A DNA stretch of 64,000 bases from Phoenix dactylifera (Eukaryota; Streptophyta; Magnoliopsida; Arecales; Arecaceae). Location of the stretch: positions 35,261,144 through 35,325,143 of the forward strand of contig NC_052392.1 of NCBI RefSeq assembly GCF_009389715.1, written 5' to 3'. The notes beneath the pieces were generated by a model. The model searched no databases, was not told the DNA's origin, and saw only the letters and a program-made list of their open reading frames with translations. Positions 1-11,749 of this stretch are shown in pieces. Each line of letters begins with the position of its first letter. Position 1 is the stretch's first letter. The position numbers were made by a program, and so were the translations under genes.

Positions 1-1770
1 TACCTATGGCCGCCGTCGAGTGGGGGCTAGGCCACCATGGCCACCACCCCTCCTTGGATCTGCGGGAGGAAGGGGGGTAAGGGAAAAGAGAAGGGGAAGA
101 TGACTTCGCCGTTCATGAAGAGAGAGAATAGAGAGGTTTCTCTCTCTTCTTCCCTCTTCTCTCTTTTCTCTCTCGTTCTCTCTCCTCTCTCTATTCGCTC
201 TCTACTTTTTCTCTCTACCATCTTTCTCTTTTTCTCTCTCATGGTGTCTCTCTCTCTCTCTAGTTAACCCGGGTAAGTGGTAGCAGGACTTGGTGGACCT
301 CGTAATTGACCCCTGGTAGACACCAGTAGGTGGTGTAGGTTATTAGTGCACTATTTGATTTTCTTTTGTAATTGACCTTTGGTGGACGCCAGTAGGTAGT
401 CTAGGTTACTAATCTACTGTATGCTTTTTTTTTGATAATTGAGTTTAAATCATTAGAGGGAGAGTCATCTATGCTAGTAAATTTTGATCGGGATACTACT
501 CTGCATCCCAACTCGTTGGGTTTAGTCAGTCATCGATAGAGGTATGAAGCAATGTACACAATCACCTTTATGGATAATATATAGTTTGTAATATATGTTG
601 ATGATTTTAGGGTTTCCATCGTTTTCTGTATGATTGCTTAATGATTTCTGACATATGTATTTTATTAATATGGAGATATCAAATATCGATGATTATGGCT
701 ACTTGGTTTATGGTTTTGGTTGCTGGCATATGATGCTGATTGTTTTAAAATTTGGGCATGAAATATAATATAAAATTATATTTTTTCTGGTATGGATGAA
801 ATTTAATAATTTGATTAATGAACAAAAGGATTTGGACTAGACATGTTATGGATCGCCTATCACAGACCGAATCGTAGCACATTGGTTTGCCATTGTAGGC
901 CGAAGCACAGTTATTTTGGATTGCCACTGCAGGCCAAGGCGCAATTATTTTGGTTCGCCACCGCAGACCGAAGCATGGATATTCTGGTTTGCCACTGTGG
1001 GCCGAAGCACAGTTATCTCCGATTGCCACTGTGGGCCGAAGTGCCATTGTCTTAGTTTGCCACCGCGGGCCAAAGCGCTGATATTTTGGTTCGGCAATGC
1101 AAGCTAAAGCGCAGATGTTTTGGTTTGCCGGTCATGGGCCGAAGCGTGACCATGAATAGTCCAAATCAGAAAAATGATGATTGATGGAAAATCTGGACAA
1201 AAATAGAAGATTAAAAGTATAAAACCACTGCATGATAATATCTTACGTGTTTTCTGGAACGGGTTATATGTTTGACGACATACATTTATGGATGCATATT
1301 TATATGCATTTTATTGAGCTATATTGAATAATCGGTATAAGGCTTTATGATTTTGTCTGCATTTTGATAAGGTTTGTAGTTAATCCTTATTTTAAATTTA
1401 CTATATTTACATTGGCGTGAGTGTGTGGGATTTTTATTGGGCTGTAAAGTTCACACCACCTCTTTCCTTCTTCTTTCAGAGCGCAAAATGCGCAGTTTTG
1501 GATGAGTTGGGCATGAAGTCCGAGCATTAGAGTTTTGAGTTAGTTAATTAGTTTATTTTTTGATACCGAAGAACATTTGAAGATTTTCTAACTGAACATG
1601 TTGAATTATTTGAATGTGATGGATTTATTTTTTGGATTATTCAGCTATTCACTGTTGAGTTATTGGATATTTGTTCACCTTAGGCCTTGCATAATCTCTA
1701 GAGCATCGCTCTAGGGCTCATGCGGCCGTGCTATGTGCTCGGAGCCAGAAGTTTGATTCAGGGTGTGACA
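1..1770 (+). mobile_element. LTR (family B), 5'-truncated by window edge
   Basis: The window opens inside a long terminal repeat whose better-preserved relative lies at 24459-26677; base 1 corresponds to about 24964. Both share a GC-rich stretch, a CT-rich tract, a minisatellite of 'gccgaagcac' type units, the 'ctctagggctcatgcgg' block and a terminal '...gtgaca'. No PBS follows; the sequence passes directly into the 3' flank of the first DUF247 gene. It is therefore a solo or 3' LTR. LTR length and style match the Tekay/Del-type Ty3 elements elsewhere in the window, but no coding domain is attached, so lineage is inferred. Confidence 0.75.
880..1145 (+). repeat. Minisatellite inside LTR family B
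   Basis: About seven imperfect units of roughly 36 bp, each with a 'tttgccac...gggccgaagc' core, in tandem. The equivalent array in the other family B LTR is at 25735-26065. Units differ by point changes, so the array is old. Confidence 0.75.
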
Positions 1771-2045
1771 CAATAACATTAGATCCAATAGCTAACTTCG
1801 AAGAAAATTACAAACCAACCATGATACATCGTAGCAAATTATTTTTTATGAGGTCAACAGCATAGCCAACCACATTTATCTATGCTACCTAACAACTACA
1901 GTTAACCGTCTAGTTTCTATTCTCCCCAGATAAACAAAAAATTCTCCAGTATCCATGTTTGAAGGGAATCCTTTCTTATCCACTCACCCTTCCATTATAT
2001 CTGTCGCCTGATCCCTGTTTGCACAGGCAAGCAGGTTAATGACAC

Positions 2046-3518
2046 CTATGAAGAGTGAACATAGGACAATGCAGAAAATAGTGCCTGCTCGACGGTCAGC
2101 AAGAGAAGAAAGGCCGCTGCCAACACTGAAATTGTAGCCCATGGGCTGCCACAATAGTCTCGCCTCAAAGCAGCAAGCCTTTTGTGCCATTTGACTTCAT
2201 AAAACCTGTTTACTTCCCTAATCTGATTTGCAAGATAGTTCTTTTCCGGAAAATAGTGTATCTGACTGCCCAAATGATTGAAGAGGTTTGCCACTGCTTG
2301 ATCATTGCTTTGCTTATGTTCCAGTATGCCTTTCAAGTGGAGCAATCGCACGTCCTCAGCCTGGTCGATGATGCAGTCCATAAAGAGTGCGTATATCGTA
2401 ATATACATCTCAGCTTTCAAATAGCACTGTTCGAAAGCTATGAGGTTTCGGAAGAGAGGACCGGTATAGTCATAGATTTGCAGTGGTGGTATCTCCATCC
2501 GCCCACTCCTAAACATTAAATACAAATTCCGGAGGCATAGCCATGGCGTGAGCTTCATCTTCCTTCTCTGGAATTGTATGTTCAAGAAACTGTCTGCCTG
2601 TTCCTTCTTCTTGAACTTCACCCCAGCCCTGAGGAGCTCCGTCGCACTAGGAATCCACTTGGGTGTAGATCCTCGTGGAGGATCAACTTCTGCTTTCTTA
2701 CACTTAAACTTCATGAGTTTAGGAATACATCCTGATGCAGATGTCGAAGTCGGTGCAGATGTCGAAGCCCCTTGTGAAGGAGCAGCTTCTCCTGGTGCAG
2801 ATGTAGACTCTGCTGGCTTTTCTGAAGGGATCCGAGATGAATAAAATAGATGGAGCAGATGATGGTATTCTCCGGGGGACTTCTTCTTGAATGATTTGGA
2901 TTCCTCGGGTTGGATGCCCTTGAAAAGCCTGAGAGCAAGGTCAACAAGATTAATCTGTCCATCCTCGCATGGTATGAGACGATCAAATAGCAATTGGATG
3001 ATGAAGAAAGGAATTTGGTTCTCAAGCTTCAGCAGATCATAAATCACTACATCAATAGTGAACAACCCTGCCACAGTTGGGCCCTCAAGCTGTTCATCCT
3101 TCTCGTCGATATTTAAAACAACCTCCCGTTCCCTCGTCTCCACCATACACTCTAGTCTCCTTGGATTCCATGATTCCTTCCTGGAACACATGAGATAAAT
3201 GATGAAGCACCCATCAAGCAACATGATCAATGCCATATCTTGGGCATTCAGTTTGGAGAATTCCTCAGAGTAGCAGCTCCGAACCGTCTCATCGTGTTTC
3301 TTCAACTCCAACAAGCACTCCTTCAGCAATTGACTTCGATGATGGGATAGAAGGTGCCGGACACACCGCCACTTGTGGTACTTCATGAAGGCACTCTCGC
3401 GGCTGTTGTGGTGAAAAGGTCCGACGGAAGCAATCACTGGTTCGTAGGCTTCAATATCCAACGGTCGGATGTGCTCGGGGACCTTGAAGATGGTGCATGG
3501 TCTCTTGGGATGGCCCAT
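2046..3518 (-). CDS. DUF247 (UPF0481) family protein, copy 1, open frame
   Basis: Plant-specific DUF247 protein of about 490 residues, the usual family size. Family hallmarks in order: CTIFKVPEHIR and AYEPV..SVGPFHH near the N-terminus, KW.CVRHLL, a MALIMLLDGCFIIYLM block, DLLKLENQIPFF, a low-complexity Ser/Ala/Pro insert mid-protein, NLIAFEQCY, then a C-terminal hydrophobic helix (ISVLAAAFLLLL) typical of a membrane anchor. The first in-frame ATG is at 3516-3518. The frame stays open upstream to about 3717 without an ATG, and the upstream residues (TDEAWIDEV) align with copy 3, where an ATG exists. The true start may therefore be lost or lie in a spliced upstream exon. No intron is seen in the body. 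Biochemical function of the family is unknown; some members are self-incompatibility (grass S and Z loci) or sex-determination (asparagus SOFF) factors. Whether this copy is expressed cannot be judged. Confidence 0.88.
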   Translation of the reverse strand: MGHPKRPCTIFKVPEHIRPLDIEAYEPVIASVGPFHHNSRESAFMKYHKWRCVRHLLSHHRSQLLKECLLELKKHDETVRSCYSEEFSKLNAQDMALIMLLDGCFIIYLMCSRKESWNPRRLECMVETREREVVLNIDEKDEQLEGPTVAGLFTIDVVIYDLLKLENQIPFFIIQLLFDRLIPCEDGQINLVDLALRLFKGIQPEESKSFKKKSPGEYHHLLHLFYSSRIPSEKPAESTSAPGEAAPSQGASTSAPTSTSASGCIPKLMKFKCKKAEVDPPRGSTPKWIPSATELLRAGVKFKKKEQADSFLNIQFQRRKMKLTPWLCLRNLYLMFRSGRMEIPPLQIYDYTGPLFRNLIAFEQCYLKAEMYITIYALFMDCIIDQAEDVRLLHLKGILEHKQSNDQAVANLFNHLGSQIHYFPEKNYLANQIREVNRFYEVKWHKRLAALRRDYCGSPWATISVLAAAFLLLLTVEQALFSALSYVHSS

Positions 3519-4649
3519 GGGTTGGGCTAAATCTACCTTTTTCCTCACTTCATCGATCCACGCCTCGTCGGTTCTGCAGCTAGCGGTAGATGCGTCGGTG
3601 GAAGGCTTTCCTCTGCTTGCATAAGACGGTATCGGACCTGGCAGGGTCAGGGGATTCTTCGTCGATTTACAGAGTACGTGAGCAATTAAGTTACTATAAC
3701 TTCTAAGAGAAATTATCTAACAGACATTTAGTTCAAAAATTATAATAATTGATTTTCCATGCAAAAATTCCCCAGTTGCTGCGAGCAAGCTATTTTTATT
3801 ATACAATACCTTGAACATGGGTCCAACAAATTTGACAGGATGCCTTTTGTAATAAATTATGCAAGTGACGGTATGCAAGTAATCTCTAAGATTTAATTAT
3901 TTCTCATGCAGAAACAAGCAAAAGTTTCAAAATTAAAGATCTAGACATCTACTAGGAATAAGGATTTTCTATGGTTCGTTTAAAACCATATCACATCCAT
4001 GATCCAAGAACTCCAAGAGAAATTATTAGAAAGCAACCATTTAAAAACAAAAAAGTTGACAATATTGACCTCTGAAAAAGATAAATGACAGATAAATCCT
4101 GAAACCTAGAAAGTAAAATAAAATAAGTAAAAATAAAGAAATGAAATTGAAATTATCTCTCATATAGAAAATAAAAGATAAACATAATATAAAGAATTTA
4201 CATCATATCATCATAAGTGCTAACTTCCTAATTAATAAAAAATAACATTTAAGAATTATGTTGAGAATATGATGGTATGTATGATAATCATAAAATTATT
4301 ATTTTTGGGGGCTTTCTATTTTTTTAAATTTATGAGAACTTTATTTTATTGGAGAATCTCAAAGCCGCCTCTTCCCGCTTCACATGCGAACAAATTAAAT
4401 ATAAAAATAAAAGCTATATGCCCCAAAAAAAGCTGTGCCCCTTGTCCGACTCGAGAAAAAATTCCAACCACAACAAATTTCAAACATTGCTATATATATA
4501 TATGGTTATAAAAAATTTAAAAAACAACATATTTGATAGTTATTGTTTACACCACATCTTAATCTATAGTGGAGTTCTAAATATGGATTAAATGAGAGAT
4601 AATTCATGGCAAGAACCCATTCTCGAGAACCAGCCAATGGATTTTGTAA

Positions 4650-4960
4650 TTAGTGGTTAATACGTTGGTGATGATCTTTGTTTTTCATGGCAAGAACCTT
4701 TCAATGGTGGAAGAGGTAGACGTACTAAAGCTTGGAGAAACTGCTAAACCATTCTCGGGCCCATCGGGTGTTGAGAACCTGCTCAAAAATCTTGTAATGG
4801 GAGCCAAGATCGATTTGGTGATACCGCCTCTTTTCGGTCTACGGTATTGGGGATCCATGCCACGATCTGATGATGTACAAGGGGACATTGATAAGGAACA
4901 AGCAACATTGATATAACTTCCAAAAAAGAAATAATGTAGAAATAAAAGAAACATTTATAA
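4650..4960 (-). other. Conserved block upstream of DUF247 copy 1
   Basis: A block of about 300 bp, about 1.1 kb upstream of DUF247 copy 1, recurs upstream of copies 2 (29455-29800) and 3 (54540-54900). On the minus strand it can encode a short product with a hydrophobic start (LLFLHYFFFGSYINVACS) and a TSTSS segment, but frames differ between copies through small indels. It could be a promoter or 5'-UTR block, a first exon, or a small separate ORF; the sequence does not decide. Confidence 0.45.
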
Positions 4961-5736
4961 TTCAAAAATAAAACAACTGATCATTTGCAAGCTCAATGGG
5001 GACAACCCATGCCAAAAGATTTAGAGCTTGGTCCTAGAATACCTAGAGGATGAGTTGAGCATCTTAGTTAGAAACTGGAGATAGCTGAATATATAGATCA
5101 TGATGATGGAACCATTGTTTGCTTGGAATGGTGGAATGGGTTGCTTAGAAGCAAGGAAAATCATCTTCATGTACTATTAAAGCAAAAAGAAATACCTTGA
5201 GGAAAGACCAGAACAGGTGGATGAAGAACAAAGAAAAGACGAGGGATCATATTCAAAGGTTTTTTTGGACATGGATTGGTTTTTTTGGGATAAGGAAAAG
5301 CTAAATACAAGGCATTAATTTATAACTGTATAAACAAGTATAAACCTTATTTTTCTTTTGGATAAAAATGTAGTTTACCAAGTAATGGTTGTATCATACT
5401 CATTATGTGTTTGGATATTGATGGGGATAAGAAATGATGTTTGGATATCACTTTGGAATATGTGGATAAAAAGATGAATTTTTAAGAAATTAGACAAGTT
5501 TGTCCTTGCAATCCACACTATTCTATATTCATACAATAAAAAATGTGTTTGGATTTTTTTTATGAGGAATGAAATATTCTCATAGCGATATAATTAAAAT
5601 TTATAGTTATAATGTTATAACGCATTATTCTAGTAGTATAGTGTCATATTATTTCATCATTCCTTGGTTGTTAATACATTGTGTAGTATAATATATATAG
5701 TTTTACGATATTAATTACTATAAATCATACTATATA
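4961..5736. other. AT-rich intergenic stretch, no gene seen
   Basis: Nothing codes here. The segment 'cttggtcctagaatacctagag' style sequence near 5030-5056 recurs at 31747-31775, marking the far end of the duplicated DUF247 unit. Confidence 0.5.
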
Positions 5737-5741
5737 GTGGG

Positions 5742-6179
5742 TGTAACAATTCAGGACCTCATCCAAAATGGCTAGCCGGAATGTATTATTTGGGTTCCTT
5801 GATCCTGTATAAGTATCCAAGATCTACCCAGCGAATAACCTAGTGGGACTAAATACACGCCCGCATAGGTCCTCACATACTTCCTCCATTTAAGTCTTGA
5901 CGCCCTAGTCAGGCTAAGAGTTCAAATCCATTCAAATCTAATTACAAGCACCACAATCAGTCCGTAGTCAGTCCCAATAAATCTGTGTTGTAGTGTCCCC
6001 TAGTCCACATAGGTTGTGGGCCAGGTCCGCTCTGATACCATTTGTAACAATCTAGGACCTCACCCAAAATGGCTACTCGGAAGATATTATTTGGATTCTT
6101 TAATTCTATATAAGTACCCAAGATCTACCCAACGAATAACTGATGTGGGACTAAACACACGCCCGCACATATCCTCACA
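5742..6179 (-). mobile_element. TRIM retrotransposon (minus orientation), complete
   Basis: Terminal-repeat retrotransposon in miniature. Two direct repeats of about 136 bp (5742-5877 and 6043-6179) enclose about 165 bp of non-coding DNA. On the minus strand the LTR starts TGTGAGGA and ends TTGTTACA. A primer-binding site complementary to initiator Met-tRNA (TGGTATCAGAGC) lies at 6029-6040, just inside the 5' LTR. A 5-bp target duplication, GTGGG, flanks the element (5737-5741 and 6180-6184). No coding capacity; it must rely on another element's proteins. Same family as 49116-49555. Confidence 0.93.
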
Positions 6180-6184
6180 GTGGG

Positions 6185-8097
6185 ATAGTATAATACATGT
6201 ATTATACATTTGCAATAATGTAGATTATCGTAAAATATGACATAATTGAAGATAATATAGTATTTTATAAATGCTACGATAGTCATATAATTAACACAAT
6301 ATTGTTTTTCTTGGTTATTATTACAGTGTATGGAGCTTGTGTGCAATATCTATGAAATTTCATTTTGATGCCGAGTATGTAGAATTAACCAAGTCCCATG
6401 GAAAAATTGGCACTTGAGTCATGGCATGACATACAAAGCACAACATTACAAAATAATATTGAAGTATAATGCTTGAACATCATAGTGGTATTGAAGATAA
6501 GTATTATAATATTTTTGATAATTTCTAATACTATTGATACTTTAGATAATCGATTTATGCACGATACATATTACACTTGTGCATGGGGATTCATAGAAAT
6601 ATTATGAAAAGGCAGAATGAGTTTCAGCATGTTAAACGTTGTTTGTGGACAAACTTGGCCAAGTAGAAATTAAGGCAAACCGTATATGTTGCATGTGGCT
6701 TGACACTTTCTGTAGTAATACAAAACTCTAAAGTTAATTATGCCCTCCTAGTTCTATAGGTATCGAGTCAGTCTCCAGACGATGCACATTATCGAGACGA
6801 GGAATGGAAAATACAAACTTCGAGAACGTTGAAGAGTGGAAGAGAAAAGAAATCCAAATTTCATTAGGTAAAATGTTGAAGTTTGTATTCTAGTTTTAAC
6901 TTGCAAACTCTCCAAGATTTTTGTGTACATTAGTGTTGGAAGACAAAAACAAAGTCGTGGGCATATTGTTTGTTTGTTTGCGCTCAAGGGTTTGAAAAAA
7001 AGATTTGGCTAGTCCTAGAAGCAAAATTTTCCTATTAGAGATCTGAAACAAATAGTTGATGGACTACTATAATTTGAGACATGAACATTTGCATTGTATG
7101 CCAGCAAATTGCCTACATATACTATGTCAGACATGAAATGTCATTTCCATAAGCTTACAAAGTATGGCCAGAGGAGCAATGACTATTTATATCCTTACGT
7201 ATGATAAATGTAAATCTATTCTTTAGATGAAAAACATCCTATTATCATTCAAATCTAGTAATAAATATTTCATATCACATAGAATGAAAATGGGGAATAA
7301 ATATTTGTACATTTATATAAATATTACATTGTTTTTATTATACACAAACATAATTAATAGCTTGCGAGATTGGTAAACTTTTTAAGCAAATTTCATATTT
7401 GATAAACGATCCCCCTGCATAGATTGTTGATGGCTACTCGCATTGGAATCAAATTGATGGGAAAAGCATGATGACCAATTCTTCCGGGGGTGTCTTTAGT
7501 GGGCAACTTCACAATTGATGGGCACCTTTCTTGAAAATTTTCAAGCATGTGATTAAATAATATTACATTGAAATGCAAGTAAAATTATCATTTTCAAACA
7601 CATAGCAACCAATGTTATGGCCCATTAGAATTTCATTTTGAATAGCATTTTATTATATTCAAAATAAATTACAATATAATATGAAAATAATTCGATTGAA
7701 ACAATGCCAATTATCGGGTCTCTTGTGTCTATTGTGTCTCTATTTTGATATGGATAAAATACCATAGATGGATTTCTTATTAGAACAATCTTTTACTGTT
7801 GATAAGGCAAAATAAACAAATAAGCTCTGTTAAAATTCAGGGTATCATTATTATTACATAGGTTTTACCTCAAATATCTCGAATCAAATGCACATATGAG
7901 ATGGATATCCCCAACTCTGATAGCAATTTCGAAGAAATATTCTCCTATCATTGACCATTCAGAATGATATATACCCACCATACTAGTGCAAACTTAATTA
8001 CTTGGATGACCATAAAAAAATAGTCATTCCAATCTGTTACTTGATACTGTACACAATGGCAGCTATATGAGTAGGGTGTCCAATCTTATCCACTTAG
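6185..8097. other. AT-rich intergenic region, nothing recognised
   Basis: About 1.9 kb of AT-rich DNA with only short unconvincing frames on either strand. No family motif, tRNA-like or terminal-repeat structure was recognised. Confidence 0.5.
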
Positions 8098-10398
8098 TGG
8101 CACGCCCCAAACCCATCACTCGGGTCGACCACATGACACGGCCACATAATCCCTAAAGTAAAATCCTAGAGATCATGTAAGGCCTAAAAAGGTACAATAT
8201 TCACAAAAATGCCAAAAATTAACGATTAATGTATTTCAATCAAACCAACTAAAATGTATTGATTGATTACACAATTTAAAATATCCATAAGTAAAAGATA
8301 ATTTAACTCTTAACTATCTAGCAGTCTGACTACAGATCGATCTCACTTCTCTCCCATCCGATGGATTCTACAAATTCAGTGCCTCTGAAAAAGAAAGTAA
8401 GTATAGTATGAGCTTTTCCAGCCCAGTAAAAATCCCAACAGCCACACCAGTAATAATAAGAAAATAATCCAAGTAACAAATAAGTGTTATGTCATTATTT
8501 GAAAAGCTCAACAAACAACAAGCATATATAAACCAGTACATATACATAAATATCCTTTTACACATTATGTTATCCACTTTCATATTAATCTGATTCCCAA
8601 GTTTCAAAGTTTTTCACTTCTGGCTTTGGACTAACCAAGATCATGACCCAGTCCAAGACTGTACAAATTCTATGCATAAGCTCGTGGCAGCTATCCCACG
8701 CATAAGCCCATGGAGGTTATCCTACGCATAAGCTCGTAGAGGCTATCCCATGCGTAAGCCCGTGGAGGCTATCCCATTCATCAGCTCGTGGCAGCTATCC
8801 TACGCATAAGCTCGTAGAGACTATCTCATGACGAGGCTAGTCCAACCCATTTTACATGTCTAATTTTACATGCTTAGTCAAATTTCAATCACATCACATA
8901 TTTTCATGTATTCTCAAAGATATGATTATTCTTCTCAATTTAATTATTTCAATATTACCATAGCAATCAAGATGCACACCTCATATGTGTCATACCAGCT
9001 CATAAAACTAATAATAACATACTGATAAAATATATCCAATGATAAATCAAATATATGCATAAATAAAGGTGCTCAGATGTAAGGATTCTTACAGGAATTT
9101 GAAGACTGACTCAAACACGGATCCAAATCACAACCTACGAGCTGGAATGCTGAGTCCCCTGATCAAAACCTCCTGGCATCGCTGATTCTTCCCCTACAAC
9201 ATCAATTATAAATCACAAACTAAATTATTTAATATTTAAATATTCTAAACCATAATCCTCATCTACTATGGGGCCCATCACCAGATCCCCAAATATCTTA
9301 ATCCCTCCAGATCTAGGGGCAGTTGGGGTGGCCCGACCCCCACCCTTTCACCACCGACCTATGTCGTTGCCAGCCGTGGCCGCCGCCATGCCGGCGACGA
9401 TGGCCGGTCTCGGTGAAAAGACCAAAAGAAGGGGTAGACAAGAGAGAAGGGTCTCCCCTTCTCTCTTCACGGATGGGAGTATATCTTCCTTCCTCCATTT
9501 TCTTTGGTCCAAGGGTAGCAGCCACCACCTTCCCAACCCTCGGCCACCACTGGCCGAACCATCACCGGCCGGTTGCAGTCGCCGACGATGGTGGCCGGCC
9601 AAGAGAGGGAGAGAAGAAGAGATCTCTTCTTCTTCTTCTCCCAAGAATCGGAAGGATCTCCCCCCCTCCACCATCATCAACAGAAGGCCACCATGATGGT
9701 GGCTCGGCCCCCACCTGACGGCAACCACCATGGCCCACGACTCACAGTCGTCGCCGCCGGTGGCCAACCGATGAGAGGAAAAGGAGAAGAGGATGGGATC
9801 ACGAGGAAGAAAACCTCGGATCCACCTCTTCTCATCTTCAATTAATCCTAGAAATCCCTCACCAATCCTCTCACAGTCCCGATCAACCCTCAAATGCTAT
9901 GGATCCCGGCCAACCCGGCGGCCGGCGGCGGCAAGATTCGGAAGAGAGAAGCTGAAACAGGGGTGCCCTATTTCGGACTCTTCTCCGGCGATTTCACCGG
10001 CCAAAATCCCGCCAACACAACCCTAAACCTAGCAAATGAAGCGCAAGGGGCGAGCCATGCTTACCACAGTCCGATGGGGTAGCTCCGGCAACCTTTCCAG
10101 CGAAAAATTGGAGGAGAATCCATGAGTAAACTCGGATCAACACGCACGGATCCAAGACCTCTTCACCCGATTTGTGGGGGGTCTTCGCTGAAGGGAAGAG
10201 GGCTTTATGGCCTCCTCCACAGCCGGCCGGTTCTCGAAACCGTCGCCTCCCCGGTGCTCGGTCTTCTCCGGCGAATCACCTCCCCCCCTCCGTGTCGCTC
10301 CCTCTTCCACGATCGTGCCCAGGGCACGATCGTAAATGAAGATAGGCCCGGCCTCTTCGGGCCGGCCCATCAACCCATTTTTTTTCCTGGTCCTCACA
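8098..10398 (-). mobile_element. 3' LTR of Tekay/Del-like Ty3 element (minus)
   Basis: On the minus strand it runs from TGTGAGGACC (10398) to ...GGGGCGTGCCA (8098), about 2.3 kb. It is a diverged relative of the LTRs at 57375-59716 and 61867-64000. It shares the palindrome CACGATCGTGCC near the 5' end, GC-rich CCGGCC segments, the GAAACAGGG...CCCT(A/G)TTTC motif at about 9955, the 26-bp minisatellite (8672-8825) and the 'ctagggctc/gggtgatgggtt' end block. A polypurine-like tract lies immediately outside at 10399-10411. The terminal CA remains, but the usual TGACA end reads TGCCA. Confidence 0.82.
8672..8825 (-). repeat. 26-bp minisatellite in LTR (minus copy)
   Basis: Six imperfect 26-bp units with core 'cgcataagctcgtgg...ctatcc' (plus-strand reading). 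Matches arrays at 59002-59156 and 63475-63629 on the plus strand. Confidence 0.85.
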
Positions 10399-10434
10399 TT
10401 CTCTCCTTCTAAAAAAAAAATTCGTCCATGAAAT

Positions 10435-11747
10435 TAACGTACCTGGGATACCAAAGAGTTGAGGGTGTTTGGTTTGTATTTCTTCCTCGAGCTCCCAAGT
10501 GGCCTCTCTTTCTGAGTGATTGCTCCATTGCACCTTTACATAAGGAATGGTCCGACGTCGCAACACTTGATCCTTTCTATCCACAATCCGTACCGGGTAC
10601 TCTTCATAAGTCAGGTCCTCATGAAGACATATAGGCTCAAAATCTACTACATGGTTCGAGTCCAGAATATATTTTCTCAGCATTGAAACATGGAATACAT
10701 TATGCACACCTGATAAAGCTGGTGGTTGAGCCAAACGATATGCCACTTCTCCGACTCTGTCCAGGATCTCGAACAGACCAACATACCTAGGGCTCAATTT
10801 GTCATGAACCCCGAACCTCATCACACCTTTAGTCGGAGATACCTTTAAGAAAACATGATCACCAACCTGGAACTCCAGTTCTCTTCTCCTATTGTCAGTA
10901 TAACTCTTTTATCTACTCTGAGCTATAAGGAGCCGTTTTCTGATCACCTGTATCTTATCCACAGTTTGTTGTACTATCTCTGGACCCAATAATTTTCTTT
11001 CTTCCACATCATCCCAACAAATTGGAGATCGGCATTTTCTGCCATACAATGCCTCAAAAGGAGCCATCTGAATACTGGCTTGATAACTATTGTTGTAGGC
11101 AAACTCAACCAGCGACAAATGACTATCCCGTGCACCACCCAAAACCATGACACAAGCCATCAACATATCTTCCAAGATCTGAATAGTGCGCTCCAACTGT
11201 CCATCAGTTTGTGGATAAAAAGCTGTACTGAAGTCCAGTCTTGTACCAAGGGCTTTAAGAAGGCTCTTCCAAAACTGTGACACAAATTTAGTATCTCTAT
11301 CAAACACAATTGAAACTGGAATCCCGTGCAGCCTCACAATTTGCTCTATGTACAAACTTGCCAATCTCTCCAGAAAAAAGCCAACTTTAAAAGGCAAGAA
11401 ATGTGCTGACTTGGTCAGTCGGTCAACAATCACCCACACTGCATCATTACCCCGAGGGGTCTTAGGCAAAGCAGTCACAAAATCCATGGTGACGTGCTCC
11501 CACTTCCACTGAGAAATGAGAAGAGACTGTAATGGTCCAGCAGGCCTCTGATGCTCAGCTTTCACTATCTGACACACTAAGCACTGTGCAACATACTGAG
11601 CTATATCTCGCTTCATGCCACTCCACCAAAAATTTTTCTTCAAGTCTCGGTACATTTTAGTACCTCCTGGATGGACAGTATAAGCTGAGTTATGGGCCTC
11701 ATCAAGAATCTCCTTCTTCATTTCTGGTATTTTTGGCACACATACCC
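10435..11747 (-). pseudogene. Ty3 integrase + chromodomain fragment (chromovirus)
   Basis: The end of a Pol polyprotein. After NRVCVPKIPEM comes the HHCC zinc-binding region (AHNSAYTVHPGG ... CLVCQ), then the integrase core with its D,D-35-E residues visible as TMDFV, FDRDTKF and GQLERT. The chromodomain ends the protein: RRRTIPYVKVQW followed by ATWELEEE. One in-frame TAA (10909-10911) interrupts the body where family members have Gln, so the reading is broken. Protease, RT and RNase H are missing; upstream, at about 11747, the sequence changes abruptly to an unrelated Tat-type gag. The chromodomain identifies a chromovirus; Tekay/Del is the likely lineage from the LTR. Partner LTR: 8098-10398. 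Confidence 0.9.
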
Positions 11748-11749
11748 TG

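Noticed and set aside
880..1145. Possible CRISPR-like array
   Set aside because: Units are contiguous diverged minisatellite repeats without spacers, inside an LTR of a plant genome.
7393..7578. 61-codon minus-strand frame
   Set aside because: Protein-like in part, but too short and without a known motif or splice context.
9268..9893. GC-rich open frames on both strands (also 57693-58563 and 62166-63036)
   Set aside because: They are the CCGGCC-rich part of Ty3 LTRs, open in several frames at once because of composition, with Pro/Arg/Ser-rich products and no family motif.
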